Source: an uncultured Sphingomonas sp. (GTDB lineage: Bacteria > Pseudomonadota > Alphaproteobacteria > Sphingomonadales > Sphingomonadaceae). Taken from it: 64,000 nucleotides of DNA. The stretch spans positions 1 to 64,000 of the forward strand of contig NZ_CALMPA010000013.1 of the NCBI RefSeq assembly GCF_937871615.1. The letters run 5' to 3'. A model generated the notes under the pieces. It was not told the origin of the DNA. It did not search any database and saw nothing but the letters and a program-made list of their open reading frames with translations. Position numbers and translations under genes: made by a program. Positions 1-9,434 of this stretch are shown here, piece after piece. Each line of letters begins with the position of its first letter. The first letter of the stretch is position 1.

Positions 1-374
1 CGCCGCCGCCGCCGGAAGTGGTGTGCTCGCCGGGTCCGTTCATTGTCTTCTTCGAATGGGACAAGTCGGACGTTACGCCGGAAGCAGCGTCGATTCTCGA
101 CAACGCCGTCACCCAGTACCAGAGCTGCGGCAATGCGCAGGTCATGGTTGCGGGCTTCACCGACACCTCGGGTTCGGCGAAGTACAACATGGGCCTGTCG
201 CAGCGTCGCGCGGACTCGGTGAAGGCGTATCTGACGTCGAAGTCGATCCCGGAAGGCGTCATCGCGACCCAGGCGTTCGGCAAGACGCACCTGCGCGTGC
301 AGACCGCCGATGGCGTCCGCGAAGTGCAGAACCGTCGCGTGGAGATCACTTACGGTCCGGGTTCCGGCCGCTAA
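1..374 (+). CDS. OmpA family outer-membrane protein, C-terminal part (5' end outside window)
   Basis: The frame is open from the first base. It starts in a run of proline codons (a Pro-rich linker) followed by EVVCSPGPFIVFFEWDKSDV and a complete OmpA-like peptidoglycan-binding domain. The typical signatures are visible: FTDTSG near the middle, LSQRRADSVKAYL, and the closing NRRVEI that contains the arginine contacting diaminopimelate. The missing upstream part should hold the signal peptide and probably a beta-barrel. The protein would tie the outer membrane to the cell wall. The gene is followed closely by an intrinsic terminator. Confidence 0.93.
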   Translation, partial: PPPPEVVCSPGPFIVFFEWDKSDVTPEAASILDNAVTQYQSCGNAQVMVAGFTDTSGSAKYNMGLSQRRADSVKAYLTSKSIPEGVIATQAFGKTHLRVQTADGVREVQNRRVEITYGPGSGR

Positions 375-398
375 GATCGTCCATCAGACGAAAAGATC

Positions 399-430
399 GG
401 GAGGTCGGCATTGCCGGCCTCCCTATTTTT
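399..430 (+). terminator. Intrinsic terminator of the OmpA gene
   Basis: A ten-base-pair stem (GGGAGGTCGG / CCGGCCTCCC, one G-T wobble) with a five-base loop CATTG is followed directly by TATTTTT. It lies 25 bases after the stop codon. Confidence 0.85.
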
Positions 431-1352
431 GTGCGGGGCGACTGGCGACGCGGCGATCCGGGGCGATCCCGTCGAGGTTTTGGATTAGCGGACGGGCATC
501 ACGCGATCGAAGCGTTGCCTCACGTCGGCCCGTTCGATGGGAAATGACCCGGCCCCGATCGCGCCGATACGTCGCAGCGTTGATCGCAGATGTCGGTCGC
601 GCCGGTTTCGACCCTCAGCATCGCCGAAATTCATCTGTCGATGCCGCGCCGGCCCGTTTGGCCAATGCACCTCCCGCTACATATCCGTGCTGAGGCCGGA
701 GTTCGGGGCCGGGGCTCGTGGCGCAACATAGGCTCGTCAGCGTATCCCCAATGGGCCGTCCGCATATACTGGCGCGCCGTCAAGGATTTCGAGCGGGTTC
801 GAGCACCGGGTATCGCCTGATGCGGCAAGGGGTGGGGCGCGGCAGCCACTGCGCCGGGCGCCGCGCCAGTGGGTATGTCAGCCCGCTTCGATTATGCGCG
901 CCATCGACCCCGGCGCAAGAGGAGCGCCACACGCAGCGCAGGCCGGGTCGACCTTCAGTTCCGATCGGCGTGATCCGCGATTTCCCGCGCTTCCATCCGC
1001 GACTCTCGCGCCGCTGGCGACCGGGCACTTCGAGCCGTCATGGCCGAAAAGACAATCCGGCCCGGCACACCCCGTCAAAATGTGCCCGATTTTCCTATGT
1101 GTCAGCGACGCGACGGCTATCCGGCGCGGAAACATGGGGCGGGATGCGGGTGCCGCTCGCGCCGCGCGGGGACGAGAAAAAGGGGCAGGCGCTTCCGATT
1201 TGGCGCGGCCTGCTCCGGCACATGCCATGTGGAACCGTCCGCAACGACACTCGCAGGGTTACGCGAAGGGGGCGGCCCACGGTTATTAGTGGCGTTTGAC
1301 GACGGAGACTTTAGAGGCGCAAAGCTAGCAAGCCTCACCGAAGGGAGTTCAG
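431..1352. other. Gene-free stretch of about 920 bases upstream of ugd
   Basis: No convincing coding region is seen. The open frames here are arginine-rich, lack recognisable domains and lack ribosome-binding sites, so they look like by-products of high GC. No tRNA T-arm, riboswitch or repeat was recognised. The last bases before ugd (AAGGGAG) are its ribosome-binding site. The region could hold the ugd promoter and long leader or an unannotated RNA. Confidence 0.5.
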
Positions 1353-2654
1353 ATGCGCATCACGATGATCGGCTCAGGCTATGTCGGATTGGTCTCCGGC
1401 GCGTGCTTCGCCGATTTCGGTCATAGCGTGACCTGTGTGGACAAGGCGGCGGACAAGATCGAATCACTGCTCGCCGGGCGGATGCCGATTTTCGAGCCGG
1501 GGCTGGAACAGCTTGTCGCCGGCAATGTCGCGGCGGGGCGACTGGCCTTCACGACGGACCTTGCTGCGGGCGTGGCGGGGGCGGATGCTGTGTTCATCGC
1601 GGTGGGCACGCCATCGCGGCGTGGCGACGGCCATGCGGACCTGAGCTACGTCTATGCGGCGGCGGAGGAAATCGCGCGCGCGGCGACAGGGCCGCTGGTG
1701 GTTATCAACAAGTCGACCGTTCCGGTCGGCACCGGCGATCGCGTCGAACAGATTCTGCGCGATGCGCGCCCGGACGGCGATTTCGCGGTGGTTTCAAATC
1801 CCGAATTCCTGCGCGAAGGCGCTGCGATCGGCGATTTCAAGCGACCGGACCGGATCGTGATCGGCACCGATGACGAACGCGCCAGGGCGGTGATGCGGGA
1901 GGTCTATCGCCCGCTCTATCTTGGTGAAAGCCCGATCCTGTTCACCGGGCGGCGCACCGCCGAACTGACCAAATATGCCGCCAACGCGTTCCTCGCGACC
2001 AAGATCACCTTCATCAACGAGATGGCGGATCTGTGCGAGGCGGTGGGCGCCGATGTGCGCGATGTGGCGCGCGGCATCGGGTTGGACAATCGCATCGGGC
2101 GCAAGTTCCTCCATGCCGGGCCGGGCTATGGCGGCTCGTGCTTTCCCAAGGATACGCTCGCGCTGCTCAAGACCGCCGAGGATTTCGAAAGCCCGGTGCG
2201 GATCGTCGAGGCGGTGGTGCAGGTGAACGATGCCCGCAAGCGCGCGATGGGGCGCAAGGTGCTGGGGGTGCTGGACGGCGAACCGCGCGGCAAGACGGTC
2301 GCGGTGCTTGGCCTCACCTTCAAGCCCAATACCGACGACATGCGCGATGCGCCCTCGATCGCGATCGTCCAGGCGCTGAGCGATGCCGGCGTCAATGTCC
2401 GTGGCTATGATCCCGAGGGCGCGGAGACGGCGCGGGCGGTGATGCCCGATATCACTTATTGCGCCGATGCCTATGACGCGGCGGCGGGCGCCGATGCGGT
2501 GGTGATCGTCACCGAATGGGATGTGTTTCGCGCGCTCGATCTGAAGCGGCTGGCCGGCACGATGGCATCGCCGGTGCTCGTCGATCTGCGCAACATCTAT
2601 GATCGGGACGAAGCCGAGCGGGCGGGCTTCTCCTATACGGCGATCGGCCGGTGA
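1353..2654 (+). CDS. ugd: UDP-glucose 6-dehydrogenase
   Basis: Oxidises UDP-glucose to UDP-glucuronate with two NAD+, feeding exopolysaccharide and lipid glycosylation. At 433 residues it has the usual family length. The N-terminal Rossmann motif GSGYVGL is at residues 7-13, NKSTVPVGT follows at the dinucleotide domain end, and the catalytic cysteine is Cys263 in GPGYGGSCFPKD. The C-terminal UDP-binding domain contains LGLTFKPNTDDMRDAPS. The ATG has a strong Shine-Dalgarno AAGGGAG. The next gene starts on a GTGA overlap with its stop, so the two are probably co-translated. Confidence 0.95.
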   Translation: MRITMIGSGYVGLVSGACFADFGHSVTCVDKAADKIESLLAGRMPIFEPGLEQLVAGNVAAGRLAFTTDLAAGVAGADAVFIAVGTPSRRGDGHADLSYVYAAAEEIARAATGPLVVINKSTVPVGTGDRVEQILRDARPDGDFAVVSNPEFLREGAAIGDFKRPDRIVIGTDDERARAVMREVYRPLYLGESPILFTGRRTAELTKYAANAFLATKITFINEMADLCEAVGADVRDVARGIGLDNRIGRKFLHAGPGYGGSCFPKDTLALLKTAEDFESPVRIVEAVVQVNDARKRAMGRKVLGVLDGEPRGKTVAVLGLTFKPNTDDMRDAPSIAIVQALSDAGVNVRGYDPEGAETARAVMPDITYCADAYDAAAGADAVVIVTEWDVFRALDLKRLAGTMASPVLVDLRNIYDRDEAERAGFSYTAIGR

Positions 2655-3100
2655 GCGCCCCGCCGCCGATCGCGGGCCTGCTGGAGACCTCGCTCTACGT
2701 CTCCGACATGGCGCGATCGGTGGCGTTCTTCAGCGAGACGCTGGGCCTCGCAATCATGGTGGAGAGCGCGCGGCTGACCGCATTCGACGCCGGGAGCGGC
2801 GGCGTGCTGCTGCTGTTCCCGCAAGGCGGCGCGACGCACGATGTGCGGAATGAACGCGGGATCGTGCCGGGCCATGACGGGCGCGGGCCGCTGCACATGG
2901 CCTTTGCGATCGCGGGCGACGCGCTGGAGCCATGGCGCGCGCATCTCGCCGCGGCGGGCGTGACGGTACTGGGCGAAATGCACTGGCCGCGTGGCGGCAC
3001 GAGCATCTATTTCAAAGACCCTGACGGCCATATCCTCGAACTGGCGACGCCGGGGCTGTGGCCCAATGATGCGGATCGCCCGTCAGCCGAGCGCGGGTGA
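2651..3100 (+). CDS. VOC family (glyoxalase/dioxygenase fold) protein
   Basis: A 149-residue single-unit vicinal-oxygen-chelate protein. The opening ETSLYVSDMARSVAFF and the closing IYFKDPDGHILEL are the typical beta-strand motifs of the fold. Candidate metal ligands are His near GPLHMAF and Glu in the final strand. The substrate cannot be read from the sequence. It starts with GTG on a 4-base overlap with ugd, and its 3' end overlaps the oppositely oriented ygfZ by 18 bases. It is a different protein from the canonical GloA encoded near the far end of the window. Confidence 0.8.
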   Translation: MSAPPPIAGLLETSLYVSDMARSVAFFSETLGLAIMVESARLTAFDAGSGGVLLLFPQGGATHDVRNERGIVPGHDGRGPLHMAFAIAGDALEPWRAHLAAAGVTVLGEMHWPRGGTSIYFKDPDGHILELATPGLWPNDADRPSAERG

Positions 3101-3796
3101 CAGCCAGTCGGGGATGATCGCGTCGCCCAGCGCCTCTACCCGGCGATGCTCGATCATCAGCCCAAGCGCGGGATAGCTGGCGCGGGTGCGCTCGCCCGGC
3201 GCGCCGATCGGGGCGACGACAAGGCGGCGGTTGACCTTGGCGCGATGGTGCATCCGCGCGGTATTCTCCTGCCCGACATAGCAGCCCTTGGTGTAGCTGA
3301 CGCCGTTCAACTCGCCCGCGTTGCATTCCAGCCAGAGCGTCGTGCCGTCGCCCAGTTCGTCGATCCCCTCGGTTACGCCGAGCGACAGGCGGTGCGCGAG
3401 CCAGCCGTCCACCGCCGCGCCGGGCGCGCCGATCCAGCGGCGACCGAGCGCGGCGAGGCGCGGATCGGGCGCGCCATGATCGCCGTCAGGGCTCCAGTGC
3501 ACCGCCAGCGAATCATCGCGCGCGATGGCGATCGCGCGGCGCAGGCGATAGAGCGACAGCCGCCGGATCAGCGCACCCGCCTGTGCGGCGGCGCAATCGA
3601 CCAGCACGTCCGCGCCATCCTCCCACAACAGGAAATCGAACAGCGCCTTGCCCTGCGGCGTGAGCAGCCCGGCCCATATCGGGAGCGGACCGGACACATC
3701 GTTCGTTACCAGCCCTTGCAGGAAGCCGCGCACATCCTCGCCGGAAATGCGGATCACGGCGCGGTCCGCCAGCATGGTTGGGGTGGTATCGCTCAT
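3083..3796 (-). CDS. ygfZ: YgfZ/GcvT-domain folate-binding Fe-S assembly protein
   Basis: Folate-dependent factor for maturation or repair of certain iron-sulfur enzymes; related to the aminomethyltransferase GcvT but without its reaction. The diagnostic motif KGCYVGQE is at residues 170-177 with the conserved Cys172. The N-terminus RISGEDVRGFLQGLVTNDV is typical of the family. At 237 residues it is somewhat shorter than the E. coli protein, as is common in alphaproteobacteria. It is transcribed divergently from dihydroorotase across 45 bases. Confidence 0.9.
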   Translation of the reverse strand: MSDTTPTMLADRAVIRISGEDVRGFLQGLVTNDVSGPLPIWAGLLTPQGKALFDFLLWEDGADVLVDCAAAQAGALIRRLSLYRLRRAIAIARDDSLAVHWSPDGDHGAPDPRLAALGRRWIGAPGAAVDGWLAHRLSLGVTEGIDELGDGTTLWLECNAGELNGVSYTKGCYVGQENTARMHHRAKVNRRLVVAPIGAPGERTRASYPALGLMIEHRRVEALGDAIIPDWLSPALG

Positions 3797-3841
3797 GCCT
3801 CACAGTTAGGGAGGCTGAGCGGGCGACGGAAGGGCTGAACG

Positions 3842-5167
3842 ATGACGACCTATGATCTCAAGCTGGTGAACGGCATCGTGCATACGCCGGGCGGCCCGAT
3901 CGCGGCGGATGTCGGCGTGCGTGACGGCAAGATCGTGGCGATCGGCGCGAGCGGTGATGCCGGGCGGACGATCGACTGCGCCGGGCTCGATATCCTCCCC
4001 GGCGTGATCGACACCCAGGTCCATTTCCGCGAGCCGGGGCTGGAGCATAAGGAGGATCTCGCCACCGGCAGCCTGTCTGCGGTGATGGGCGGCGTGACCG
4101 GCGTGTTCGAGATGCCGAACACCAAGCCCAATACCGACAGCGCCGATGCGATCGCCGACAAGCTTGCCCGCGCGAAGGGGCGGATGTGGTGCGACCACGC
4201 TTTCTACGTTGGCGCGACCAACCATAATGCGCGCGATCTGGCCGAGTTGGAGCGGCTGCCGGGCACCGCCGGCGTGAAGATCTTCATGGGCGCGTCGACC
4301 GGCGATCTGCTGGTCAGCGAGGATGCGCGGCTGGCCGAGGTGCTGGCATCGGGCCATCGCCGCGTCGCGATCCACGCCGAGGACGAGGATCGCATGAACG
4401 CGCGCGCCGACGAGCGCGTCGCGGGCGATCCGTCCAGCCATCCGGTGTGGCGCGACGACGAGAGCGCGATCCTCGCGACGCGACGCATCCTGAAGCTCGC
4501 GCGGGAAGCGCGGCGGCGTATCCATGTGCTCCATGTCACCACCCCCGCCGAACTGGAGCTGCTCTCGCGGCACAAGGACATCGCCTCTTGCGAGGTGACG
4601 CCGCAGCACCTGACGCTGGCGGGGGAGGATGCCTATCCGCGGCTCGGCACGCTGGCGCAGATGAATCCGCCGATCCGATCGGCTGCGCATCGCGACGGGC
4701 TGTGGCACTGGCTCAATCAGGGTGTGCCCGATGTGATCGGATCGGATCACGCGCCGCACACGCTGGAGGAAAAATCGAAGCCCTACCCCGCTTCGCCGAG
4801 CGGGATGCCCGGCGTGCAGACGCTGCTGCCGCTGCTGCTCGATCATGCGGCGCAGGGCAGGCTGTCGCTGCGCCGAGTGATCGACCTGACGAGCGCGGGC
4901 GCGCAACGCATCTTCGGGATCGCCGGCAAGGGGCGGATCGCGGCGGGCTATGACGCCGATTTCACGATCGTCGATCTCAAGAAACGCTGGACGGTGGACG
5001 ACAAATGGCTCGCCTCGCGCTGCGGCTGGTCCCCGTTCACCGGCATGGAACTGACCGGCAAGGCGATCGGCACGATCATCCGCGGCACGGTGGCGATGTG
5101 GGAGGATAGCCTTGGCGACGCACCACAGGGGGCGCCGATCCGGTTCGATTCGATAGATTTCGGATAA
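3842..5167 (+). CDS. pyrC: Dihydroorotase (PyrC, class I)
   Basis: Third step of pyrimidine synthesis: cyclisation of N-carbamoyl-aspartate to dihydroorotate. Amidohydrolase fold of 441 residues. Metal site motifs are HFREPG at 61-66, the candidate carboxylated Lys146 in VKIFMGAS, and the catalytic Asp302 in GSDHAPHT. Those motifs plus MPNTKPNT favour dihydroorotase over allantoinase. A GGAAGGG ribosome-binding site precedes the ATG. No pyrB lies beside it, so it appears to be separated from the rest of the pathway here. Confidence 0.9.
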   Translation: MTTYDLKLVNGIVHTPGGPIAADVGVRDGKIVAIGASGDAGRTIDCAGLDILPGVIDTQVHFREPGLEHKEDLATGSLSAVMGGVTGVFEMPNTKPNTDSADAIADKLARAKGRMWCDHAFYVGATNHNARDLAELERLPGTAGVKIFMGASTGDLLVSEDARLAEVLASGHRRVAIHAEDEDRMNARADERVAGDPSSHPVWRDDESAILATRRILKLAREARRRIHVLHVTTPAELELLSRHKDIASCEVTPQHLTLAGEDAYPRLGTLAQMNPPIRSAAHRDGLWHWLNQGVPDVIGSDHAPHTLEEKSKPYPASPSGMPGVQTLLPLLLDHAAQGRLSLRRVIDLTSAGAQRIFGIAGKGRIAAGYDADFTIVDLKKRWTVDDKWLASRCGWSPFTGMELTGKAIGTIIRGTVAMWEDSLGDAPQGAPIRFDSIDFG

Positions 5168-5234
5168 TTTTACTGTCCTACATGAACCAATCAGGTTAGA
5201 TGGTGCCGCCTTTCCCGATGCGAAAGGGCAGCAT

Positions 5235-5774
5235 ATGGATATCGACGACCTGATTGACGAGGTGATCGGCCGCGAGGGCGGCTATGCCAATAACAAGGCG
5301 GATCGCGGCGGCGCGACGCGCTGGGGCATCACCGAGAAAGTGGCGCGCACCAACGGTTACACCGGCGACATGCGCGGATTGCCGCGCGCGATGGCGGTGA
5401 CGATCTATCGCCGGCTTTATTGGCAGAAGCCGGGTTTTGATCGCGTCGCGACGCGGGTGCCGCTGGTCGCGGCGGAATTGTTCGACACCGGCGTCAACAT
5501 GGGGCCAGCGGTCGCGAGCAAATTCCTTCAGCGCGTGCTCAACGCGCTCAATCGCGGCGCGACCGATTATCCCGATATCGCGGTTGACGGGGCGATCGGC
5601 CCGCGCACGCTCGGCGCGCTTGACGGCTTCGTCGCGAAGCGCGGTGCGGCGGGCGAGAAGGTGCTGGTCAAGGCGCTGGAGGCGCTGCAGGGCGCGCGCT
5701 ACATGGCGCTTGCCGAAAGTCGCCCCGCCAATGAGGCGTTTCTTTACGGCTGGCTCGCGAACCGGCTGGGCTGA
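5235..5774 (+). CDS. GH108 family N-acetylmuramidase (endolysin-like)
   Basis: Peptidoglycan muramidase of glycoside hydrolase family 108. The catalytic Glu14 is in REGGYANN, followed by DRGGATRWGIT, both hallmarks of the family. A peptidoglycan-binding type 3 region follows at about residues 90-170 (VDGAIGPRTLGAL). No signal peptide is present, as expected for an enzyme released by a holin. A holin gene of the gene-transfer-agent class follows 17 bases later, so the pair forms a lysis cassette. No phage structural genes are nearby. Confidence 0.88.
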   Translation: MDIDDLIDEVIGREGGYANNKADRGGATRWGITEKVARTNGYTGDMRGLPRAMAVTIYRRLYWQKPGFDRVATRVPLVAAELFDTGVNMGPAVASKFLQRVLNALNRGATDYPDIAVDGAIGPRTLGALDGFVAKRGAAGEKVLVKALEALQGARYMALAESRPANEAFLYGWLANRLG

Positions 5775-5791
5775 TCCTGGGGAGAGACGTT

Positions 5792-6199
5792 ATGGCGTTG
5801 CTCGACGGAATCATCGCGCCCGTGGCGGGTTTGCTCGACCGGCTGATCCCCGATCCCACCGCGCGCGAGGCGGCGAAGCTGGAATTGCTGCGGCTGGACG
5901 GGACGCAGGAACTGGAGCGCATCAAGGCGCAGATGACGGCGGTGCTGGCCGAGGCCAATTCCGCCGATCCATGGACCAGCCGCGCGCGCCCGAGCTTCCT
6001 CTATGTAATGTATGTCTTGCTGTTGTGGTCGATCCCGATGGGGGTGATCGCGGCATTCCGCCCGGCATGGGCTGTCGCGATCGGGCAGGGAATGAACGCC
6101 TATCTCAACGGCATCCCCGAGCCGCTCTACGCGTTGTTCGGCACCGGCTATCTTGGCTATACCGTGGCGCGCGAATGGGGGAAGGCGAAGGGACGCTGA
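5792..6199 (+). CDS. 3TM holin, gene-transfer-agent release type
   Basis: A 135-residue membrane protein. The soluble N-terminus has the form PDPTAREAAKLELLRL and a short coiled region. It is followed by ADPWTSRARPSFLYVMY and hydrophobic segments at about residues 67-90 and 92-128. This layout and the DPWTSRARPSFLY stretch match the GTA_holin_3TM family, which in Rhodobacter capsulatus releases gene transfer agent particles. It is co-oriented with the GH108 muramidase just upstream. The role as a GTA lysis factor is inferred from family and pairing. Confidence 0.85.
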   Translation: MALLDGIIAPVAGLLDRLIPDPTAREAAKLELLRLDGTQELERIKAQMTAVLAEANSADPWTSRARPSFLYVMYVLLLWSIPMGVIAAFRPAWAVAIGQGMNAYLNGIPEPLYALFGTGYLGYTVAREWGKAKGR

Positions 6200-6219
6200 G
6201 GCGCCCTTCGCCCGCGCCA

Positions 6220-7410
6220 TCAGTTCTTCGCCAGCGCATCCAGCTTGCCGAGATCGACCGCGGAGACGATCGCCTTGAACGCCGCCGCATCGGGCGCGGA
6301 GCCTTCGGCGGAAACGGCGAAGCGATTGCCGACGATCACGTTATATTCGCCGTTGCGTGATGCGCCGTCCCACTTTTCGGTGGTCATCCGGCCATCGATG
6401 GTGGCGGTGCGCTCATACCCGTCCTTCGTCTCGCGGTTCGACTGGACGTTGAGCGCCTGCCCGAGGCCGGCGAGCGCGCCCATCGCCGCAACATCCGCCA
6501 CCGACAGCGTGATCGTGTCATTGCCAAGCGTATAGCGCGCTTCGGCCTTGGATCCGCCGATGCCGCCGGCGCCGCCGCTTGCGGTTTCGATATCGCCGCG
6601 CTTCCAGCCGCCGATCGTTGCCGGGAGGAAGCCTTGCAGCGTCGCCGTCGGGGTAAGCGCGGTGGGGGTACCGGATTGGGCGCCGGCGGCCATCTTGTTG
6701 GCGGCTGCCTCCATCTGCTTGCTCGCGGCATCGAGTTTGCCAAGATCGACCGAGCCGACGCCGGGCACCGAGACGGCGCCGCCCATCGTGCCCGCGTTGA
6801 ATGCCGGGCGGATCAGGCTTGACGTGAGCGCGGTGGTGGCGAAAGAGATGACGACCATCACCACGATCGCGGCCACGATCGTCGCCACGGTATAGCCCAA
6901 TGCCTTGTCCTCCGGCGCTTTCATCAAGCGCGGGAGGCCGAGATAGAGCAGATAGAGGCTGTAAATCCCGACAAGCCCGAGGAACGCCATCATCGGGATG
7001 ATCTGAAATATGCCCGCCAGCCACCCGGCGGTCATCGAAAAGGCGGCGACCTTCATCGACGCGACCGGGTTTTTCGTGCCGCCGAAGGTCGGCGCCAGCG
7101 CGTCGATGATGAGCGAGATCACCCACACGCCCAGCAACGCCAGCGCATAGGATACGATCGCGGTCGTCACCGCGCCGCCGATCGAGGGGCGATAGGTTAT
7201 GCCGAACAGGCTGTAGCCGAACGTCAGGCTGCCGATCAGCCCGGCGATCGGCCCGATCGCGGCGAGCGGCACCGCCCAGCCGGTGATGATCCCCTTCACC
7301 GTCATCGGTTCGGCGTCGATCGCGGCCCACTCGTCCCTGGGTTGCAGAATGATCCGTTTCGCGCGTTCGATCAGTGAGGTGGCGCGGTCCTGCGGGAATT
7401 GGCTTGTCAT
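6220..7410 (-). CDS. YIP1 family membrane protein with extended C-terminal region
   Basis: A 396-residue polytopic membrane protein. The N-terminus ERAKRIILQPRDEWAAI and about five hydrophobic segments between residues 40 and 200 fit the bacterial Yip1 domain. After residue 220 a soluble tail contains a helical stretch rich in Ala, Lys and Met, then a beta-rich domain ending at the C-terminus. The function in bacteria is unknown. It is convergent with the holin gene (20-base gap) and divergent from hslV. Confidence 0.75.
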   Translation of the reverse strand: MTSQFPQDRATSLIERAKRIILQPRDEWAAIDAEPMTVKGIITGWAVPLAAIGPIAGLIGSLTFGYSLFGITYRPSIGGAVTTAIVSYALALLGVWVISLIIDALAPTFGGTKNPVASMKVAAFSMTAGWLAGIFQIIPMMAFLGLVGIYSLYLLYLGLPRLMKAPEDKALGYTVATIVAAIVVMVVISFATTALTSSLIRPAFNAGTMGGAVSVPGVGSVDLGKLDAASKQMEAAANKMAAGAQSGTPTALTPTATLQGFLPATIGGWKRGDIETASGGAGGIGGSKAEARYTLGNDTITLSVADVAAMGALAGLGQALNVQSNRETKDGYERTATIDGRMTTEKWDGASRNGEYNVIVGNRFAVSAEGSAPDAAAFKAIVSAVDLGKLDALAKN

Positions 7411-7531
7411 TGGTTATCCCCTCCTTCCCATTGCGCTGATCCTGCGTTGCACGCGCGGCGAGGGATAGGATCAATGCGACAGCGCGGACGGGAGATTGCG
7501 GCGTCCGCGCCGCCGCACCATATGCGGCGCC

Positions 7532-8095
7532 ATGAGCAACGAAAACAGCATGCCTGTGTGGCATGGTACGACGATCCTGTCGATCCGGCGCGGCGGCAAG
7601 GTGGTGGTGGCCGGGGACGGCCAGGTCTCGATGGGCAACACCGTGATGAAGCCCAATGCGCGCAAGGTCCGCACGCTCGGCGCGGACGGCAAGGTGATCG
7701 GCGGGTTCGCCGGCGCGACCGCCGACGCCTTCACGCTGTTCGAGCGGCTGGAGGCCAAGCTGGAGCGGCATCAGGGGCATTTGATGCGCGCGGCGGTGGA
7801 ACTGGCGAAGGATTGGCGCACCGACAAATATCTCCGCAATCTGGAAGCGATGATGATCGTCGCCGACAAGGACGTGACGCTGATCCTGACCGGGAACGGC
7901 GACGTGCTGGAGCCGGAGGAAGGCATCGCCGCGATCGGATCGGGCGGCAATTTCGCGCTCGCCGCCGCGCGTGCGCTGGCCGAATATGAAAAGGATGCGG
8001 AAACGGCTGCGCGCAAGGCGATGAAGATCGCCGCCGATTTGTGCGTCTTCACCAACGAGCGGTTGGTGGTGGAAACGCTCGACAGCGCCGCCTGA
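7532..8095 (+). CDS. hslV: ATP-dependent protease peptidase subunit HslV
   Basis: Proteolytic half of the HslUV (ClpQY) protease. The ATG at 7532 is preferred over an in-frame upstream codon because it gives the usual short propeptide before the catalytic threonine, Thr13 in WHGTTILS. Conserved stretches are [29 protein letters not shown] and LEAMMIVAD. The hslU gene follows 30 bases later, forming the standard operon for degradation of misfolded or heat-damaged proteins in the cytoplasm. Confidence 0.95.
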   Translation: MSNENSMPVWHGTTILSIRRGGKVVVAGDGQVSMGNTVMKPNARKVRTLGADGKVIGGFAGATADAFTLFERLEAKLERHQGHLMRAAVELAKDWRTDKYLRNLEAMMIVADKDVTLILTGNGDVLEPEEGIAAIGSGGNFALAAARALAEYEKDAETAARKAMKIAADLCVFTNERLVVETLDSAA

Positions 8096-8125
8096 CGCCC
8101 CCTTTCACCTTCACGAAAGACAGCA

Positions 8126-9424
8126 ATGAACGACAATCTGACGCCCAAGGCGATCGTCGCCGCGCTCGACGCGCATATCATCGGCCAGCGCGATGCGAAG
8201 CGCGCCGTGGCGGTGGCGTTGCGCAACCGCTGGCGCCGGCAGAAGCTCAGCCCGGAATTGCGCGATGAGGTGACGCCGAAGAACATCCTGATGATCGGCC
8301 CGACCGGCTGCGGCAAGACCGAGATCAGCCGCCGCCTAGCCAGGCTGGCCGATGCGCCGTTCGTGAAGGTGGAGGCGACCAAGTTCACCGAGGTCGGCTA
8401 TGTCGGGCGCGATGTGGAGCAGATCGCGCGCGATCTGGTCGAGGAAGCGGTGCGGCTGGAGCGGGAGCGCCGTCGCAACGCCGTGAAGGACAAGGCGGAG
8501 GAGGCCGCGATGGCGCGCCTGCTCGATGCCCTGGTCGGCAAGGATGCGAGCCAGGCGACCCGCGAGAGCTTCCGCCAGCGTTTCCGCGACGGGCACCTCG
8601 AACACACCGAGATCGAACTGGAACTGCAACAGGCGCCGCAGATGCCGTTCGAACTGCCCGGCGGCGGCTCGATGGGCATGATTAACTTGTCCGAGATGAT
8701 GGGCAAGGCGTTCGGCGGCGGGCAGGCCAAGCGGCGCAAGCTGACCGTGCCGGCGGCGTGGGAAAAGCTGGTCGAGGAGGAGGCCGACAAAAGGCTCGAT
8801 CAGGATGAGGTGAGCCGGGTCGCGCTGGCCGATGCGGAGGCGAACGGGATCGTCTTTCTCGACGAGATCGACAAGATCGCGGTGAGCGATGTGCGCGGCG
8901 GCAGCGTCAGCCGCGAAGGCGTGCAGCGCGATCTGTTGCCGCTGATCGAAGGCACGACGGTTTCGACCAAATACGGGCCGATGAAGACGGATCATATCCT
9001 GTTCATCGCCTCCGGCGCGTTTCACGTCGCCAAGCCGAGCGACCTGCTGCCCGAGCTTCAGGGGCGATTGCCGATCCGCGTCGAGTTGCAGGGGCTGACC
9101 GAGGAGGATTTCGTCGCGATCCTTTCCGACACCAAGGCCTCGCTCCCCGCGCAATATAAGGCGCTGCTCGATACCGAGGGCGTGACGATCGACTTCACGC
9201 CCGAAGGGGTGCGCGCGGTGGCGCGGATCGCGGCGGAGGTGAACAGCGAGATCGAGAATATCGGCGCGCGCCGGCTCCAGACGGTGATGGAAAAGCTGCT
9301 GGAGGAGGTGAGCTTCGACGCGGAGGATCGCGCCGGCGCGACGCTGACGATCGACGCCGCTTATGTCGAAAAGCAACTAGCAAGCATCGCGCGCAACACC
9401 GATCTCAGCCGGTTCGTGCTGTAG
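8126..9424 (+). CDS. hslU: ATP-dependent protease ATPase subunit HslU
   Basis: AAA+ unfoldase that feeds substrates into HslV. Walker A GPTGCGKT lies at residues 58-65 and Walker B VFLDEIDK at 243-250. The intervening I-domain (about 110-230) carries the helical insertion with a Gly/Met-rich loop. The pore motif GYVGRD is present, and the tail ends in LSRFVL, which docks into HslV pockets. Length of 432 residues is normal. The stop is followed within 15 bases by a REPIN-like repeat. Confidence 0.96.
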   Translation: MNDNLTPKAIVAALDAHIIGQRDAKRAVAVALRNRWRRQKLSPELRDEVTPKNILMIGPTGCGKTEISRRLARLADAPFVKVEATKFTEVGYVGRDVEQIARDLVEEAVRLERERRRNAVKDKAEEAAMARLLDALVGKDASQATRESFRQRFRDGHLEHTEIELELQQAPQMPFELPGGGSMGMINLSEMMGKAFGGGQAKRRKLTVPAAWEKLVEEEADKRLDQDEVSRVALADAEANGIVFLDEIDKIAVSDVRGGSVSREGVQRDLLPLIEGTTVSTKYGPMKTDHILFIASGAFHVAKPSDLLPELQGRLPIRVELQGLTEEDFVAILSDTKASLPAQYKALLDTEGVTIDFTPEGVRAVARIAAEVNSEIENIGARRLQTVMEKLLEEVSFDAEDRAGATLTIDAAYVEKQLASIARNTDLSRFVL

Positions 9425-9434
9425 CCGCCAGTAA

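Noticed and set aside
781-815. tRNA T-arm-like GGGTTCGAGCACC
   Set aside because: The flanking bases do not form a five-pair T stem and no acceptor or anticodon arm surrounds it.
718-1299. 193-codon open frame upstream of ugd
   Set aside because: Arginine-rich translation, no domain or signal, no ribosome-binding site; fits chance opening in GC-rich DNA.
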